Shown: positions 1 through 6,599 of the stretch, piece after piece | Layout of the letters: each line of letters opens with the position of its first letter | Position numbering within the stretch: position 1 is the stretch's first letter | Assembly (NCBI GenBank): GCA_018647025.1 | Contig: JABGTQ010000001.1 | Span: 1-9,477, forward strand | DNA from: Nitrospina sp. | GTDB lineage: Bacteria > Nitrospinota > Nitrospinia > Nitrospinales > VA-1 | Direction of reading: 5' to 3' | DNA length: 9,477 nt | The notes under the pieces: generated by a model | Databases searched by the model: none | Told to the model about the DNA's origin: nothing | Seen by the model: the letters and a program-made list of their open reading frames with translations, nothing else | Made by a program: the position numbers and the translations under genes

Positions 1-85
1 ATCCTATTACTGAGCAAAGGCCTATAGGGAACATCACTAAACCCCCTTTGATAATTAATTCAAAAAAACTTGTATCTCCTGTCAT
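1..85 (-). CDS. exbB: ExbB/TolQ/MotA-type proton channel, N-terminal 28 codons (runs off left edge)
   Basis: The minus strand is open from ATG at 85-83 to the window edge. It begins MTGDTSFFELIIKGGLVMFP and continues with IGLCSVIG. The family normally starts with a short periplasmic stretch, then a Gly-Gly and a hydrophobic helix (GG-x-V-M-x-P-I), and this peptide matches that. A Shine-Dalgarno (AAGGA, 92-96 read on the minus strand) sits 6 nt before the ATG. ExbB forms the inner-membrane pentameric proton channel that, with ExbD, energises TonB. The gene lies 42 bp downstream of the repeat-protein gene and behind a tonB gene, so an exbD would be expected beyond the window. With only 28 residues I cannot separate ExbB from TolQ by sequence. 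The tonB neighbour favours ExbB. Confidence 0.75.
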   Translation of the reverse strand, partial: MTGDTSFFELIIKGGLVMFPIGLCSVIG

Positions 86-91
86 TGCTTT

Positions 92-96
92 TCCTT
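92..96 (-). promoter_or_regulatory. Ribosome binding site of the exbB-like gene
   Basis: On the minus strand AAGGA lies 6 nt before the ATG at 85-83. It decides this start and supports the partial gene at the window edge being real. Confidence 0.6.
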
Positions 97-127
97 TATT
101 GAATACTATTCATGTGAAAATTTTAGA

Positions 128-874
128 TTATTGATTTTCAACTAAATCTGGTTTTCCATCAAAGTTTCGATCAGATTCCTTTCTGATTAATTTTTCAGAG
201 GAATCAAAAAACTCCCAATGATCTGCTTTTCCATCAAAGTTAGTATCACTTTCTACTTTCTCAATTTTATTTAAGCCCTGAAAGTATTGCCATTGATCCG
301 GTTTAAGATCAGAGTTGGTATCAAATTCAACTCTGATTAGTTTTTTATCAGAATAATAATCCCATCTGTCTGTTTTTCTATTTTGATCTGTATCATGTTC
401 TATATGAGTTAATTTTTGATTCCCGTCAAAATGCTGAATCATATCAGCACCCTTATCACCATTTTTATCAACTTCTATCCGAACAATTTTTTCTTTTTCA
501 TTAAAAAATTCAACCCAATCAAAAAATCCTTTATGTTTGGAATCTTTTTCTACTCTCTCCAATTTTCCAGATTTTCCATAATGCTGGACCTGATCCATTT
601 GACCATCTTTATTTGAATCAAACTCCGCTTTAGTCATTATTTTTTTACCTTCATAATATTCGATCTGGTCAATAGTACCGTTAAAGTCAGTATCATATTC
701 AACTTTGATAATTTGGCCGTTGGGGGACATATGTCTCCACTGATCCATTTTCCCATCAAAATTGGAATCCACTTGTGTAATCTCTCCATTTGCGGGCACT
801 ATAAAAACAAAAAAAGATAAATATAAAATTGTTAAAACGTTTAAATTCTTGGCTAGAAATTGATTTCTATTCAT
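128..874 (-). CDS. Secreted protein of nine EF-hand-like 25-residue repeats
   Basis: The 248-residue protein has an N-terminal hydrophobic signal (about residues 12-28, likely cleavage after VPANG). The rest, from residue 36, is tandem repeats of 25 residues. Each opens with an acidic loop of the form D-x-N-x-D-G-x-x-D, as in dockerin or EF-hand calcium loops, followed by an aromatic pair and a K-V-E-type strand. Repeats 1, 3, 8 and 9 keep the best loops. Repeats 4 to 6 have lost ligands or the glycine. The start overlaps nothing: the tonB stop lies 4 nt upstream and there is no Shine-Dalgarno, so translation is probably coupled to tonB. The exbB-like gene follows 42 bp downstream. I infer a periplasmic or surface calcium-binding protein that works with the TonB system. 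No enzyme motif is visible and the exact role is unknown. Confidence 0.85.
   Translation of the reverse strand: MNRNQFLAKNLNVLTILYLSFFVFIVPANGEITQVDSNFDGKMDQWRHMSPNGQIIKVEYDTDFNGTIDQIEYYEGKKIMTKAEFDSNKDGQMDQVQHYGKSGKLERVEKDSKHKGFFDWVEFFNEKEKIVRIEVDKNGDKGADMIQHFDGNQKLTHIEHDTDQNRKTDRWDYYSDKKLIRVEFDTNSDLKPDQWQYFQGLNKIEKVESDTNFDGKADHWEFFDSSEKLIRKESDRNFDGKPDLVENQ
131..769 (-). repeat. Tandem coding repeat, 9 units of about 75 bp
   Basis: Residues 36-248 divide into eight units (seven of 25 residues and one, the sixth, of 24) plus a final 14-residue partial unit that ends at the stop codon. Every unit starts with Asp and has a second Asp at unit position 9. The DNA copies have diverged, so this is an old protein-level repeat and not a recent DNA duplication. 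Confidence 0.85.
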
Positions 875-878
875 AATG

Positions 879-1880
879 TCAGTTTATAACAAATGAAATA
901 GGGAGTTTTAATAGAACGTATTGCCTATTTAATTTATCAGGTATTTTGGGGTATGGAGCAGCATCTTTAATTGCTTTAACAGCAGCCTCATCGAGGACTT
1001 TATGACCGGAAGAGTTCCCAACAGACACATTTAAAATATTACCATTTCTTCCTAACTTTATAGATAGTATTGCCTTTCCTTGTTTGTTTTTTTCTCTAGC
1101 AAACTCTGGATAAACTTGAGCACTAGCGACTTTCATCCGGATTGAATAACTATAGTCACTCCATAGTTTTTCATAATCAATCTTTGGCTCCTGTTTATGG
1201 TTTATAATTTTTTCTACTTTCCTTAGTTTAGGAGTATAGCTACTAGCATAATATTTTGTTTGCTCAGTCCTTATAGTAACTTCAGCTGAATCAGAAAATC
1301 CTTTTTCAGGAACGGTTGTACTGAGTTTTGGCTGAAATACAGGTGTTAAGAAGTTTATTTTATTTTGGTTTAAGTTCGCGGTGAGAATTTTTCTATTAGT
1401 AGTGGGAGAATTTTTAGTTTGGCTTTTATGAACTCTAATATCCTTAAGCAAAGGTTTGGAATGAGTATTAGAAATATGAGCCGTTCTAATCGAAGTATGA
1501 ATTAAATTAGAGATAGTTGGACTAATCGGCCTTATATTTTTAATATCTCCAGGAATCATAGACGAGTTTTTAATGGTAGCTGCATTAATTGGTTGATCTA
1601 AATTAACTTTGACGGGAATCAGCGAAACCTTGGGTTCAACAAAATATTTTCTAGATTGTGGAGAAACTGGCAACATGGTTACTGGTTTTGGCTTTAAAAA
1701 TTTAGATTCATTTTTTTTAGCTATTTTCAATCTCACTTTCTCGTTTACTTTCTCAACTTTAACTGGCGCTGCAATGTTCAAAACCGGAAAAAAATTAACA
1801 CAAAAAATGTGGAACCCAATAGACCACACTACCGCATGAAAAATATTAAACTGAGTATTCATATATCGTGAGAAATACAT
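879..1880 (-). CDS. tonB: TonB-family energy transducer
   Basis: The 333-residue protein has the three-part TonB layout. A single hydrophobic anchor lies at about residues 12-34. A long Lys/Pro/Ser/Thr-rich spacer of about 200 residues spans the periplasm. The TonB C-terminal domain starts around YPEFARE (residue 257), includes QGKAILSIKLGRNGNI, and is followed by LDEAAVKAIKDAAPYPKIP. TonB passes proton-motive-force energy from ExbB/ExbD to outer-membrane receptors. The first ATG is chosen because AGAAGG lies about 9 nt upstream; the Met at residue 7 has no ribosome binding site. It starts 25 bp after the sialidase-like gene and ends 4 nt before the repeat protein. No TonB-dependent receptor is visible in the window. 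The spacer is longer than in E. coli TonB (239 residues in total). Confidence 0.92.
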   Translation of the reverse strand: MYFSRYMNTQFNIFHAVVWSIGFHIFCVNFFPVLNIAAPVKVEKVNEKVRLKIAKKNESKFLKPKPVTMLPVSPQSRKYFVEPKVSLIPVKVNLDQPINAATIKNSSMIPGDIKNIRPISPTISNLIHTSIRTAHISNTHSKPLLKDIRVHKSQTKNSPTTNRKILTANLNQNKINFLTPVFQPKLSTTVPEKGFSDSAEVTIRTEQTKYYASSYTPKLRKVEKIINHKQEPKIDYEKLWSDYSYSIRMKVASAQVYPEFAREKNKQGKAILSIKLGRNGNILNVSVGNSSGHKVLDEAAVKAIKDAAPYPKIPDKLNRQYVLLKLPISFVIN

Positions 1881-1905
1881 ACAAAAAAACCTTCTAAAGA
1901 TTGAT

Positions 1906-2874
1906 TTAAGAGCTTATGCGTCCCCTGCAAAGCATAACTCTTGAACCGCCTTCACCTAAGTCAGTCCAAACAGCATAAACTCGTCCACCATTTCCTTTAT
2001 ACAATTGTGGGTAAAAAACACCTCCACCTGCTACTGGAAGAGCCGATGGTTTAGATGTATTTCCATTAGATGAAATTTTTAACAACCACGCCTTATCTCG
2101 ACTCCACCCACCCTCAAGGTTAGGGTCCCTCCCCTGAAAAATTACCCACGCTTCATTTCCTAAAATGGTCATATTCGGATGATTTGCATCTAAAACAGAT
2201 CCTTGTATATTTTTTTCTTTCAAGAAAGATTTACCCTTATCTAATGAGAAGGCAAACTTAAGGTTCGCTTTATCATTTTTTCCAGTATACCAAGTAACAA
2301 AAAGTTTGCCACCAACATACCTCATAGCAGGACCAGAATGAGCGCACCCGTTAATTTTCCAACCTTTATCAGAAACTTTTACGGGTTTACTCCAGGTTTT
2401 TCCACGATCCAATGAAGAAGCAACCACGATAATTCTTTCATGATCTTCAAAAACATGACGCCACGAGATAAATATTTCACCGTTATCGCCAAACGCCAGA
2501 GCAGGACGGCAACAAGGACATATATCTCCAGAGATTTTAATGTTTTTCCCAAAGGATTTACCTTGATCAACTGATCGAGCCATATATATAGACGAAGAGC
2601 CCGGAAGGTTTGTCTTTTTATCACGACCATCTAACCAGGTAATAAAAATATTTCCATCAGGGGCGACCTCTATATTAAAAAAAGACTGTGAGGCTTTTCC
2701 GATATCATCATTAACACGAATTGAGGAATTAAAACTTCTTCCAAAGTTCATAGAACGAGCAAATTTTATATCCCGGTTACCGGTCCAAGCAGCAAACATA
2801 ACGCGCCCACTCCCTTGCTTTAGTTTTGGACCATTTTCTCCATGTGCACTGACTTCACCTTCAACAGAATTCAC
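1906..2874 (-). pseudogene. Sialidase-like (BNR/Asp-box) beta-propeller protein, 5'-truncated
   Basis: The 322 visible residues carry four Asp-box-type turns (S-x-D-x-G-x-[ST]-[WF]) near residues 41-48, 101-108, 154-161 and 210-217, as in BNR-repeat propellers. A C-P-C-C-R-P motif lies at residues 119-124, with another Cys at 177 in G-C-A-H-S-G-P. No sialidase catalytic set is recognisable, so the name gives the fold and not an activity. The N-terminus is missing: there is no signal peptide, the only start is a GTG at 2874-2872 without a Shine-Dalgarno, and an in-frame TGA lies 5 codons upstream (2889-2887) inside phosphate-transporter sequence. In the parent gene the frame should continue upstream of 2877 into a signal peptide. 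It precedes tonB by 25 bp and was probably in the same operon. It would be an ordinary gene if the junction is artificial. Confidence 0.75.
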
Positions 2875-3036
2875 ACGTTGGTCGGTTCAGTCATCGGAGT
2901 CGGATTGGCTCGCGGTCTACCGACATTGAACCTTGGAATCGTCAAGGAAATTGTAATGTCCTGGCTGGCCACGGTTGCATTTACTGCTCTTTTAGCAGCC
3001 ATACTGTTTAAAGTAATGGTGTGGACAATAGGTTAA
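2872..3036 (+). pseudogene. PiT-family inorganic phosphate transporter, C-terminal fragment
   Basis: From CAC at 2872 to TAA at 3034-3036 the plus strand encodes about 54 residues beginning HTLVGSVIGVGLARG, followed by LNLGIVKEIVMSWLATV and a hydrophobic end. The family (PHO4/PiT sodium- or proton-phosphate symporters, usually over 400 residues) has a C-terminal TTH-x-LVG-x-VIGVGLARG motif followed by I-x-x-SW and a final helix. This is therefore the last eighth or so of such a gene. An ATG exists at 2842, but codons 2842-2871 are antisense to the sialidase-like gene and do not look native to the transporter. By hand count the fragment is about 46% GC, far above the AT-rich gene to its right. 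It is not functional as it stands. Confidence 0.8.
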
Positions 3037-3047
3037 TTTTTGTTGTA

Positions 3048-3064
3048 TTTTTTAAATTAAAAAA
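3048..3064. terminator. AT-only dyad between convergent genes (weak terminator candidate)
   Basis: TTTTTTAA, one A, then TTAAAAAA form a perfect 8-bp inverted repeat between the end of the transporter fragment (plus) and the end of the Lys-rich gene (minus). T-runs fall on both strands, so it could act in both directions. It has no G-C pairs, which makes a stable intrinsic terminator doubtful. Confidence 0.3.
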
Positions 3065-3125
3065 ATAAATAAAAATATTCTAAGTGGCATAAAAAATAAA
3101 AACTCAGAAGAAAAATTTATTATTT

Positions 3126-3905
3126 TTAATCCAACTTATAGTCCTTAAGAGTAAAATTATAGGTTAAGATTTTACTCCCCTCCTTCATAACTGTCTGATC
3201 AACATCATAAACTAACCAAAAAGACTCTAAAGATTTATACTTATATTTAGTTTTTTCTATATATTTTTGGTCATTAATTTTAAAAACAGAAACTGTTTCT
3301 TCTACAACCCATTTCCCATCTTTTTGAGTATAAAAGAATTTACCTACGACTTTTTCAGGCTCTCTACCCTGTCTAAAAATAATCTTTAAAATTCGCCAGT
3401 TTTCTGTATCGATAAATAATTTATAATCTAAATAATTATCTTTCGTCTCTCTACTTTTTAATAAAAGAACAATTTCTTTTCTTTTGTTAGAGTTTATTGT
3501 TCCTTTAAATGACAGAAACTTTTCACGGAGAGTTTTAGGTATAAAAACATCTAAATAATTATTTAAAAACTTTATATCCTCTAAATTTTCTTTATTAGTT
3601 AACTTTTTAGAGTTATTAAAAATTTTAATTTTTTTTACAAAAACTCCGTCCTCCAATTCTCCTTTAAATGAAAACTCGGGTTTTTTTATGGTAAACATAT
3701 TTTCAGATTGGAAGTTTTCTTGTTGCCATACCAATCTAGAAGATATTCTTTTTAACCCTTTATTTTGTGGATAGTAATAATGTTTATCTAGTTTGTTTAA
3801 TAGTTTTTGGACTTTAGACTGAGCAGAAGACTCAGAAGAAAACAGGTTAGTCACAATAATAACAAACACTGCCAATATTATTTTACTTCTATATAAACAG
3901 AACAT
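3126..3905 (-). CDS. Secreted Lys-rich protein, possible LolA-like fold, function unknown
   Basis: The 259-residue protein has a signal peptide (hydrophobic residues about 9-24, then SSESSAQS). The mature part is rich in Lys, Phe and Tyr with many alternating hydrophobic positions. Sections such as YKLFIDTENWRILKI, GKFFYTQKDGKWVVEET and a C-terminal LTYNFTLKDYKLD look like the consecutive antiparallel strands of periplasmic LolA/LolB-like lipid-binding proteins. That is an inference from pattern, not a recognised family match. It is the last gene of the unit: it starts 4 nt after the tlpA-like stop with no Shine-Dalgarno, so it is probably translationally coupled. Its DNA is the most AT-rich in the window. 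It contains no metal-binding cluster and only one Cys, in the signal region. Confidence 0.75.
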   Translation of the reverse strand: MFCLYRSKIILAVFVIIVTNLFSSESSAQSKVQKLLNKLDKHYYYPQNKGLKRISSRLVWQQENFQSENMFTIKKPEFSFKGELEDGVFVKKIKIFNNSKKLTNKENLEDIKFLNNYLDVFIPKTLREKFLSFKGTINSNKRKEIVLLLKSRETKDNYLDYKLFIDTENWRILKIIFRQGREPEKVVGKFFYTQKDGKWVVEETVSVFKINDQKYIEKTKYKYKSLESFWLVYDVDQTVMKEGSKILTYNFTLKDYKLD

Positions 3906-3909
3906 TGAG

Positions 3910-4452
3910 CTATTGTAATCGCATCAAGGTAGAGAACATTTCTTTTGAATCATTACTATCCCATTCGCGTGCTCCTGATATAAAACCTTTTAGTTTTCCA
4001 TCACTGCCGATCAAGTAACTTGTTGGGAGACCTAAAATAAAATAATCTTTGCGAACTTTTTGACTGGGGTCTAATAATATGGGAAAGGTTAAGTTGTAAT
4101 TTTTTATATATTGTTCGACCCGTTCTTTTTTATTTCTATCAATTGAAATAGCAATAACTTCAACACCTTCTGAGCCAAGTATCTCGTATATTCTTTGCAT
4201 TGAGGGAAGCTCATTTTTACATGGCTGGCACCATGTCGCCCAAAAGTTAATTAAGACAGCTTTACCTTTAAAGTCTTTTAAACTTATTTTTTCCCCTGTC
4301 ACCGTTTCCAAGATAAAATTGGGTGCTATTTTTTCATTTTTAGGCGATACCACTCCCATTTTTGCAAAACTATCCTCATGTCCTAAAACTGAAATAGGTA
4401 TAAGGATTTGCAAAAAAATAAATGTAAGTAGGTAATATTTAATTGCATTCAT
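3910..4452 (-). CDS. TlpA-like periplasmic thiol-disulfide oxidoreductase
   Basis: The 180-residue protein has a signal or anchor segment at residues 6-24 and then a thioredoxin fold of the TlpA/ResA/AhpC-TSA type. The active site is WCQPC (Cys75, Cys78) within INFWATWCQPC. The opening APNFILETVTGEKISLKDFKGK is typical, and the cis-proline loop is GLPTSYLIG (Pro143). Proteins of this type reduce disulfides in the periplasm, for example in apocytochrome c or in copper-binding proteins before metal insertion. The gene starts 11 bp after the cytochrome gene, and an AGGT lies about 10 nt before the ATG. Neighbouring haem, Cys-rich and His-rich proteins fit a maturation role, which remains an inference. 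Confidence 0.92.
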   Translation of the reverse strand: MNAIKYYLLTFIFLQILIPISVLGHEDSFAKMGVVSPKNEKIAPNFILETVTGEKISLKDFKGKAVLINFWATWCQPCKNELPSMQRIYEILGSEGVEVIAISIDRNKKERVEQYIKNYNLTFPILLDPSQKVRKDYFILGLPTSYLIGSDGKLKGFISGAREWDSNDSKEMFSTLMRLQ

Positions 4453-4463
4453 AATCTATTAAC

Positions 4464-4766
4464 CTATCGAGCGTTTCGCTGTAAATATGATTTAATTTTA
4501 GATAGCTCTTCTTTTGTATTAGAAATATTTTTTTCATTCATTCTCTTCGTCATAATAGTTATTAAATGGCCCCACTCTTCTTTTGTATGCCTTTTGGGGT
4601 GAGGTAGGCCATGGCAGAGTGTGCATTTTTTTTTAAGAAGACCGAGATCAGCCGAATTTTCTTCTGGCATATTTTGATGCGATACTGACACACATGAAGC
4701 CATCCCTAAAAGCAAGGCAAGGCATAATATTTGTAAAAGAAATCGCACTAAATATGACAAAAGCAT
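4464..4766 (-). CDS. Small c-type cytochrome lipoprotein
   Basis: The 100-residue protein begins with a hydrophobic signal ending in GMASC (Cys25), an acceptable if imperfect lipobox, so it is probably lipid-anchored and periplasmic. A single haem c site CTLCH (Cys48, Cys51, His52) follows, with RHTKEEWGHLI and two candidate axial Met residues (Met72, Met76). The layout matches small monohaem cytochromes with an RH-x4-EW segment after the haem site. It would carry electrons for a partner in the same unit. The gene sits 4 nt after the outer-membrane protein stop and 11 nt before the tlpA-like gene. Confidence 0.85.
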   Translation of the reverse strand: MLLSYLVRFLLQILCLALLLGMASCVSVSHQNMPEENSADLGLLKKKCTLCHGLPHPKRHTKEEWGHLITIMTKRMNEKNISNTKEELSKIKSYLQRNAR

Positions 4767-4770
4767 ATAA

Positions 4771-5898
4771 CTAGAAACCTAGTTGTTTAGGAGCACTGAA
4801 ACCTTTGTAGCGACGGCTCTTTTTTGTTGGAACCTCCAAGTAATAAGTTAAACGCAACATGAAGTCACTTTGCAATTGTGGGCCATTAAGGTTTTGATAT
4901 AACGGCAACGATAGGTTTAATTCGGCAACATGAAGTGGGACTGGTTGAAATTGCATTCCGACCGTGGCGTGCAAGTTAACTCCACCGTAATTTGTCGGGT
5001 CGCACAATGGTGTCATCCATTCTCTAGTTGAATTTAACATTGCATGGCAATCACCATTCTCTTTACCTGTTTTAGGCTCGTCACTATAATCTCCCCATGC
5101 TTTTCCATTCAATTGAAAACTTGCAAGAGCCTTTTCATTGAACTGCCTCATAACATAGAGGTCTAATGCATATTCACTTCCTTTTTTATAATCTTGATCA
5201 TTAAGCCCCCATCGTTGAGTGGTTATGAAATTAGCACCCATCCAAAATGGATCAGCAGACTTTTGAAAAGTTAGTCCCAAAATAGGATCCCATGTGCCAG
5301 ACCCTGGTTGCATTCCTAAAGGAAGTAGCTTCCCTCTCATTGTTTTTGTTGGGTGATTTGTGTTTTTAATTGTAATCCGACCCGTTGGAACTGCTAGACC
5401 CCCAACAACTGAAAGTTGTTTGGTAGGGGCCAAATTATCATCATGATAGAAACGATACTTTCCTATTAATTTTGTATCCGTAAGACCCTGAGAAAACATA
5501 TCGTAATCACCAGCAGTTGTGGTCATTGACATCGTGTTACGGACGTAGCCCCCCATAATCATAGCTGCAAAATTATCAGTAAATGAATAGGCACCTCCAA
5601 GCATAGTCATATAGGAGTCCATTGATTTTGGAACACCTCTAAATTTTCCAGCAGCTGTACTTGGGCCAAGATCACTAGTAGATTTTTCATCTGTTCCATC
5701 TCTTAAACCATCCATACTCATATACATTTCACTGATTTTAAAACGGTACTCGTGGGTTTCGGGAATGCCTCCTCCCATAATATTGAGGGGCATGTTTCCT
5801 CCACAATGTGCACAGCAAAGACCTATATAAGCGGTGGCAGCAGAACTTGATAATAAAATAAATAAAACCGCGCTAAAAATAAATTTAAAAAGTTTCAT
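4771..5898 (-). CDS. Outer-membrane beta-barrel protein with Cys/Met-rich N-terminus (transporter-like)
   Basis: The 375-residue protein has a signal peptide (residues 1-23, cleaved after AATA), then a mature N-terminus containing CCAHC (Cys28, Cys29, Cys32), several Met and a GGG turn. The rest alternates hydrophobic and polar residues in short strands with Gly/Asp turns. It ends ...PKQLGF, and a C-terminal Phe is the classical outer-membrane barrel insertion signal. It resembles the uncharacterised transporter/MetA-pathway barrel proteins, with THEYRFKISEMYMSMDGLRDGT as a conserved-looking opening. The Cys and Met near the mature N-terminus could bind a soft metal such as copper (inference). 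AAGGT lies about 11 nt before the ATG. The 147-bp AT-rich gap upstream contains a TATAAT (5943-5948, minus) without a convincing -35. Confidence 0.82.
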   Translation of the reverse strand: MKLFKFIFSAVLFILLSSSAATAYIGLCCAHCGGNMPLNIMGGGIPETHEYRFKISEMYMSMDGLRDGTDEKSTSDLGPSTAAGKFRGVPKSMDSYMTMLGGAYSFTDNFAAMIMGGYVRNTMSMTTTAGDYDMFSQGLTDTKLIGKYRFYHDDNLAPTKQLSVVGGLAVPTGRITIKNTNHPTKTMRGKLLPLGMQPGSGTWDPILGLTFQKSADPFWMGANFITTQRWGLNDQDYKKGSEYALDLYVMRQFNEKALASFQLNGKAWGDYSDEPKTGKENGDCHAMLNSTREWMTPLCDPTNYGGVNLHATVGMQFQPVPLHVAELNLSLPLYQNLNGPQLQSDFMLRLTYYLEVPTKKSRRYKGFSAPKQLGF

Positions 5899-6045
5899 TA
5901 TAAATAGACCTTAAAATAAAAAAATAGAACAATAATTAATTGATTATAAAATTGAAGAGAACGTCTAATTAAATAACCAAAGGTTCAAAAAAATACTTTA
6001 ATCACTTCAATTAAATAAATAACTTTATTAGGAATAATTTAATAT

Positions 6046-6465
6046 TTAGATCGTTCTAGGGGGGGGTGATATAGACTTGTTAAAATGTTGATTAGGTGAA
6101 AATTGATCAGGAGCCAATGCTGACTTCAAACCGTTTGTTATTAGAAGTAAAGAGGTTACCTCGGCAAAATCATAATTGAATGATGCAATATTCGGAAGTG
6201 ATCCAGAAGTTTTACCCCCACAATCTGAGGCTATTGTAACTGGAACACTTTTATCATGCAAAGAGTTGGAATGTGGACAAAACTCCATTTGAGCATGAAG
6301 TTTCAAAAGACAGTGTAATGATTTTTTTTCTTTTTTAGTTTCAAAAGGGGAAGTAATCTCCTTTTGATGGTGGCCTTCATGATTATGAGACTGCGCAAAA
6401 ACACTTGTCGGGGCCAATAAAACCCAAAATATCACACCCAATATTAATGTTCGTAAAAGGCTCAT
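6046..6465 (-). CDS. Secreted His/Cys-rich protein, DUF2946-like
   Basis: The 139-residue protein has a signal peptide (residues 1-24, cleaved near VFAQ), a His-rich mature start (SHNHEGHHQ), then H51-C52, H57, C63-P-H65 and D-C82-G-G-K. It ends with the triproline SPPPRTI. Small secreted proteins with spaced His/Cys and a terminal PPPR are found beside copper-uptake and TonB-receptor genes, so a metal-binding role is likely but unproven. It is the first gene of the left-reading unit. A promoter and a dyad lie immediately upstream, and no Shine-Dalgarno precedes the ATG. A run of eight C in the coding strand (6059-6066) encodes the prolines and could be prone to length change. The family assignment is by pattern only. 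Confidence 0.72.
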   Translation of the reverse strand: MSLLRTLILGVIFWVLLAPTSVFAQSHNHEGHHQKEITSPFETKKEKKSLHCLLKLHAQMEFCPHSNSLHDKSVPVTIASDCGGKTSGSLPNIASFNYDFAEVTSLLLITNGLKSALAPDQFSPNQHFNKSISPPPRTI

Positions 6466-6481
6466 AAAAAATCACAATTTC

Positions 6482-6494
6482 GGCTAATTTAGCC
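6482..6494. promoter_or_regulatory. 13-bp dyad, candidate operator
   Basis: GGCTAA and TTAGCC are perfect 6-bp arms around a single T. The site covers the expected transcription start of the promoter just upstream (on the minus strand), a classical place for a repressor to bind. Which regulator is unknown. Confidence 0.45.
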
Positions 6495-6496
6495 AT

Positions 6497-6525
6497 ATTA
6501 TAAGCATTAATCATTTATTATTCAA
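6497..6525 (-). promoter_or_regulatory. Sigma70-type promoter of the metal/redox unit
   Basis: On the minus strand TTGAAT (6525-6520), a 17-bp spacer and TATAAT (6502-6497) match the -35 and -10 consensus at 4 of 6 and 6 of 6 positions. The start site would fall near 6490, about 25 bp before the DUF2946-like ATG. It probably drives the five genes down to 3126. Confidence 0.55.
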
Positions 6526-6599
6526 CAATAAGATTGGTTTTATAGCTACTCCATTCAAGATAATGCGATAAAGTCGAAAGTAATTAACTTGTAGGGTAG

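Noticed and set aside
3..134. Open plus-strand frame at the left edge, apparently the end of a gene
   Set aside because: The minus strand of the same bases gives an ExbB/TolQ-like N-terminus with a Shine-Dalgarno, and the plus frame is its antisense shadow.
416..616. Plus-strand frame of 66 codons inside the repeat-protein gene
   Set aside because: It is antisense to the clear tandem repeats, is Phe/Ile-rich as expected from reversed AT-rich codons, and matches nothing.
2379..2630. Minus-strand 83-codon frame inside the sialidase-like gene
   Set aside because: It is an alternative frame of a gene with clear Asp boxes and has no family-like features.
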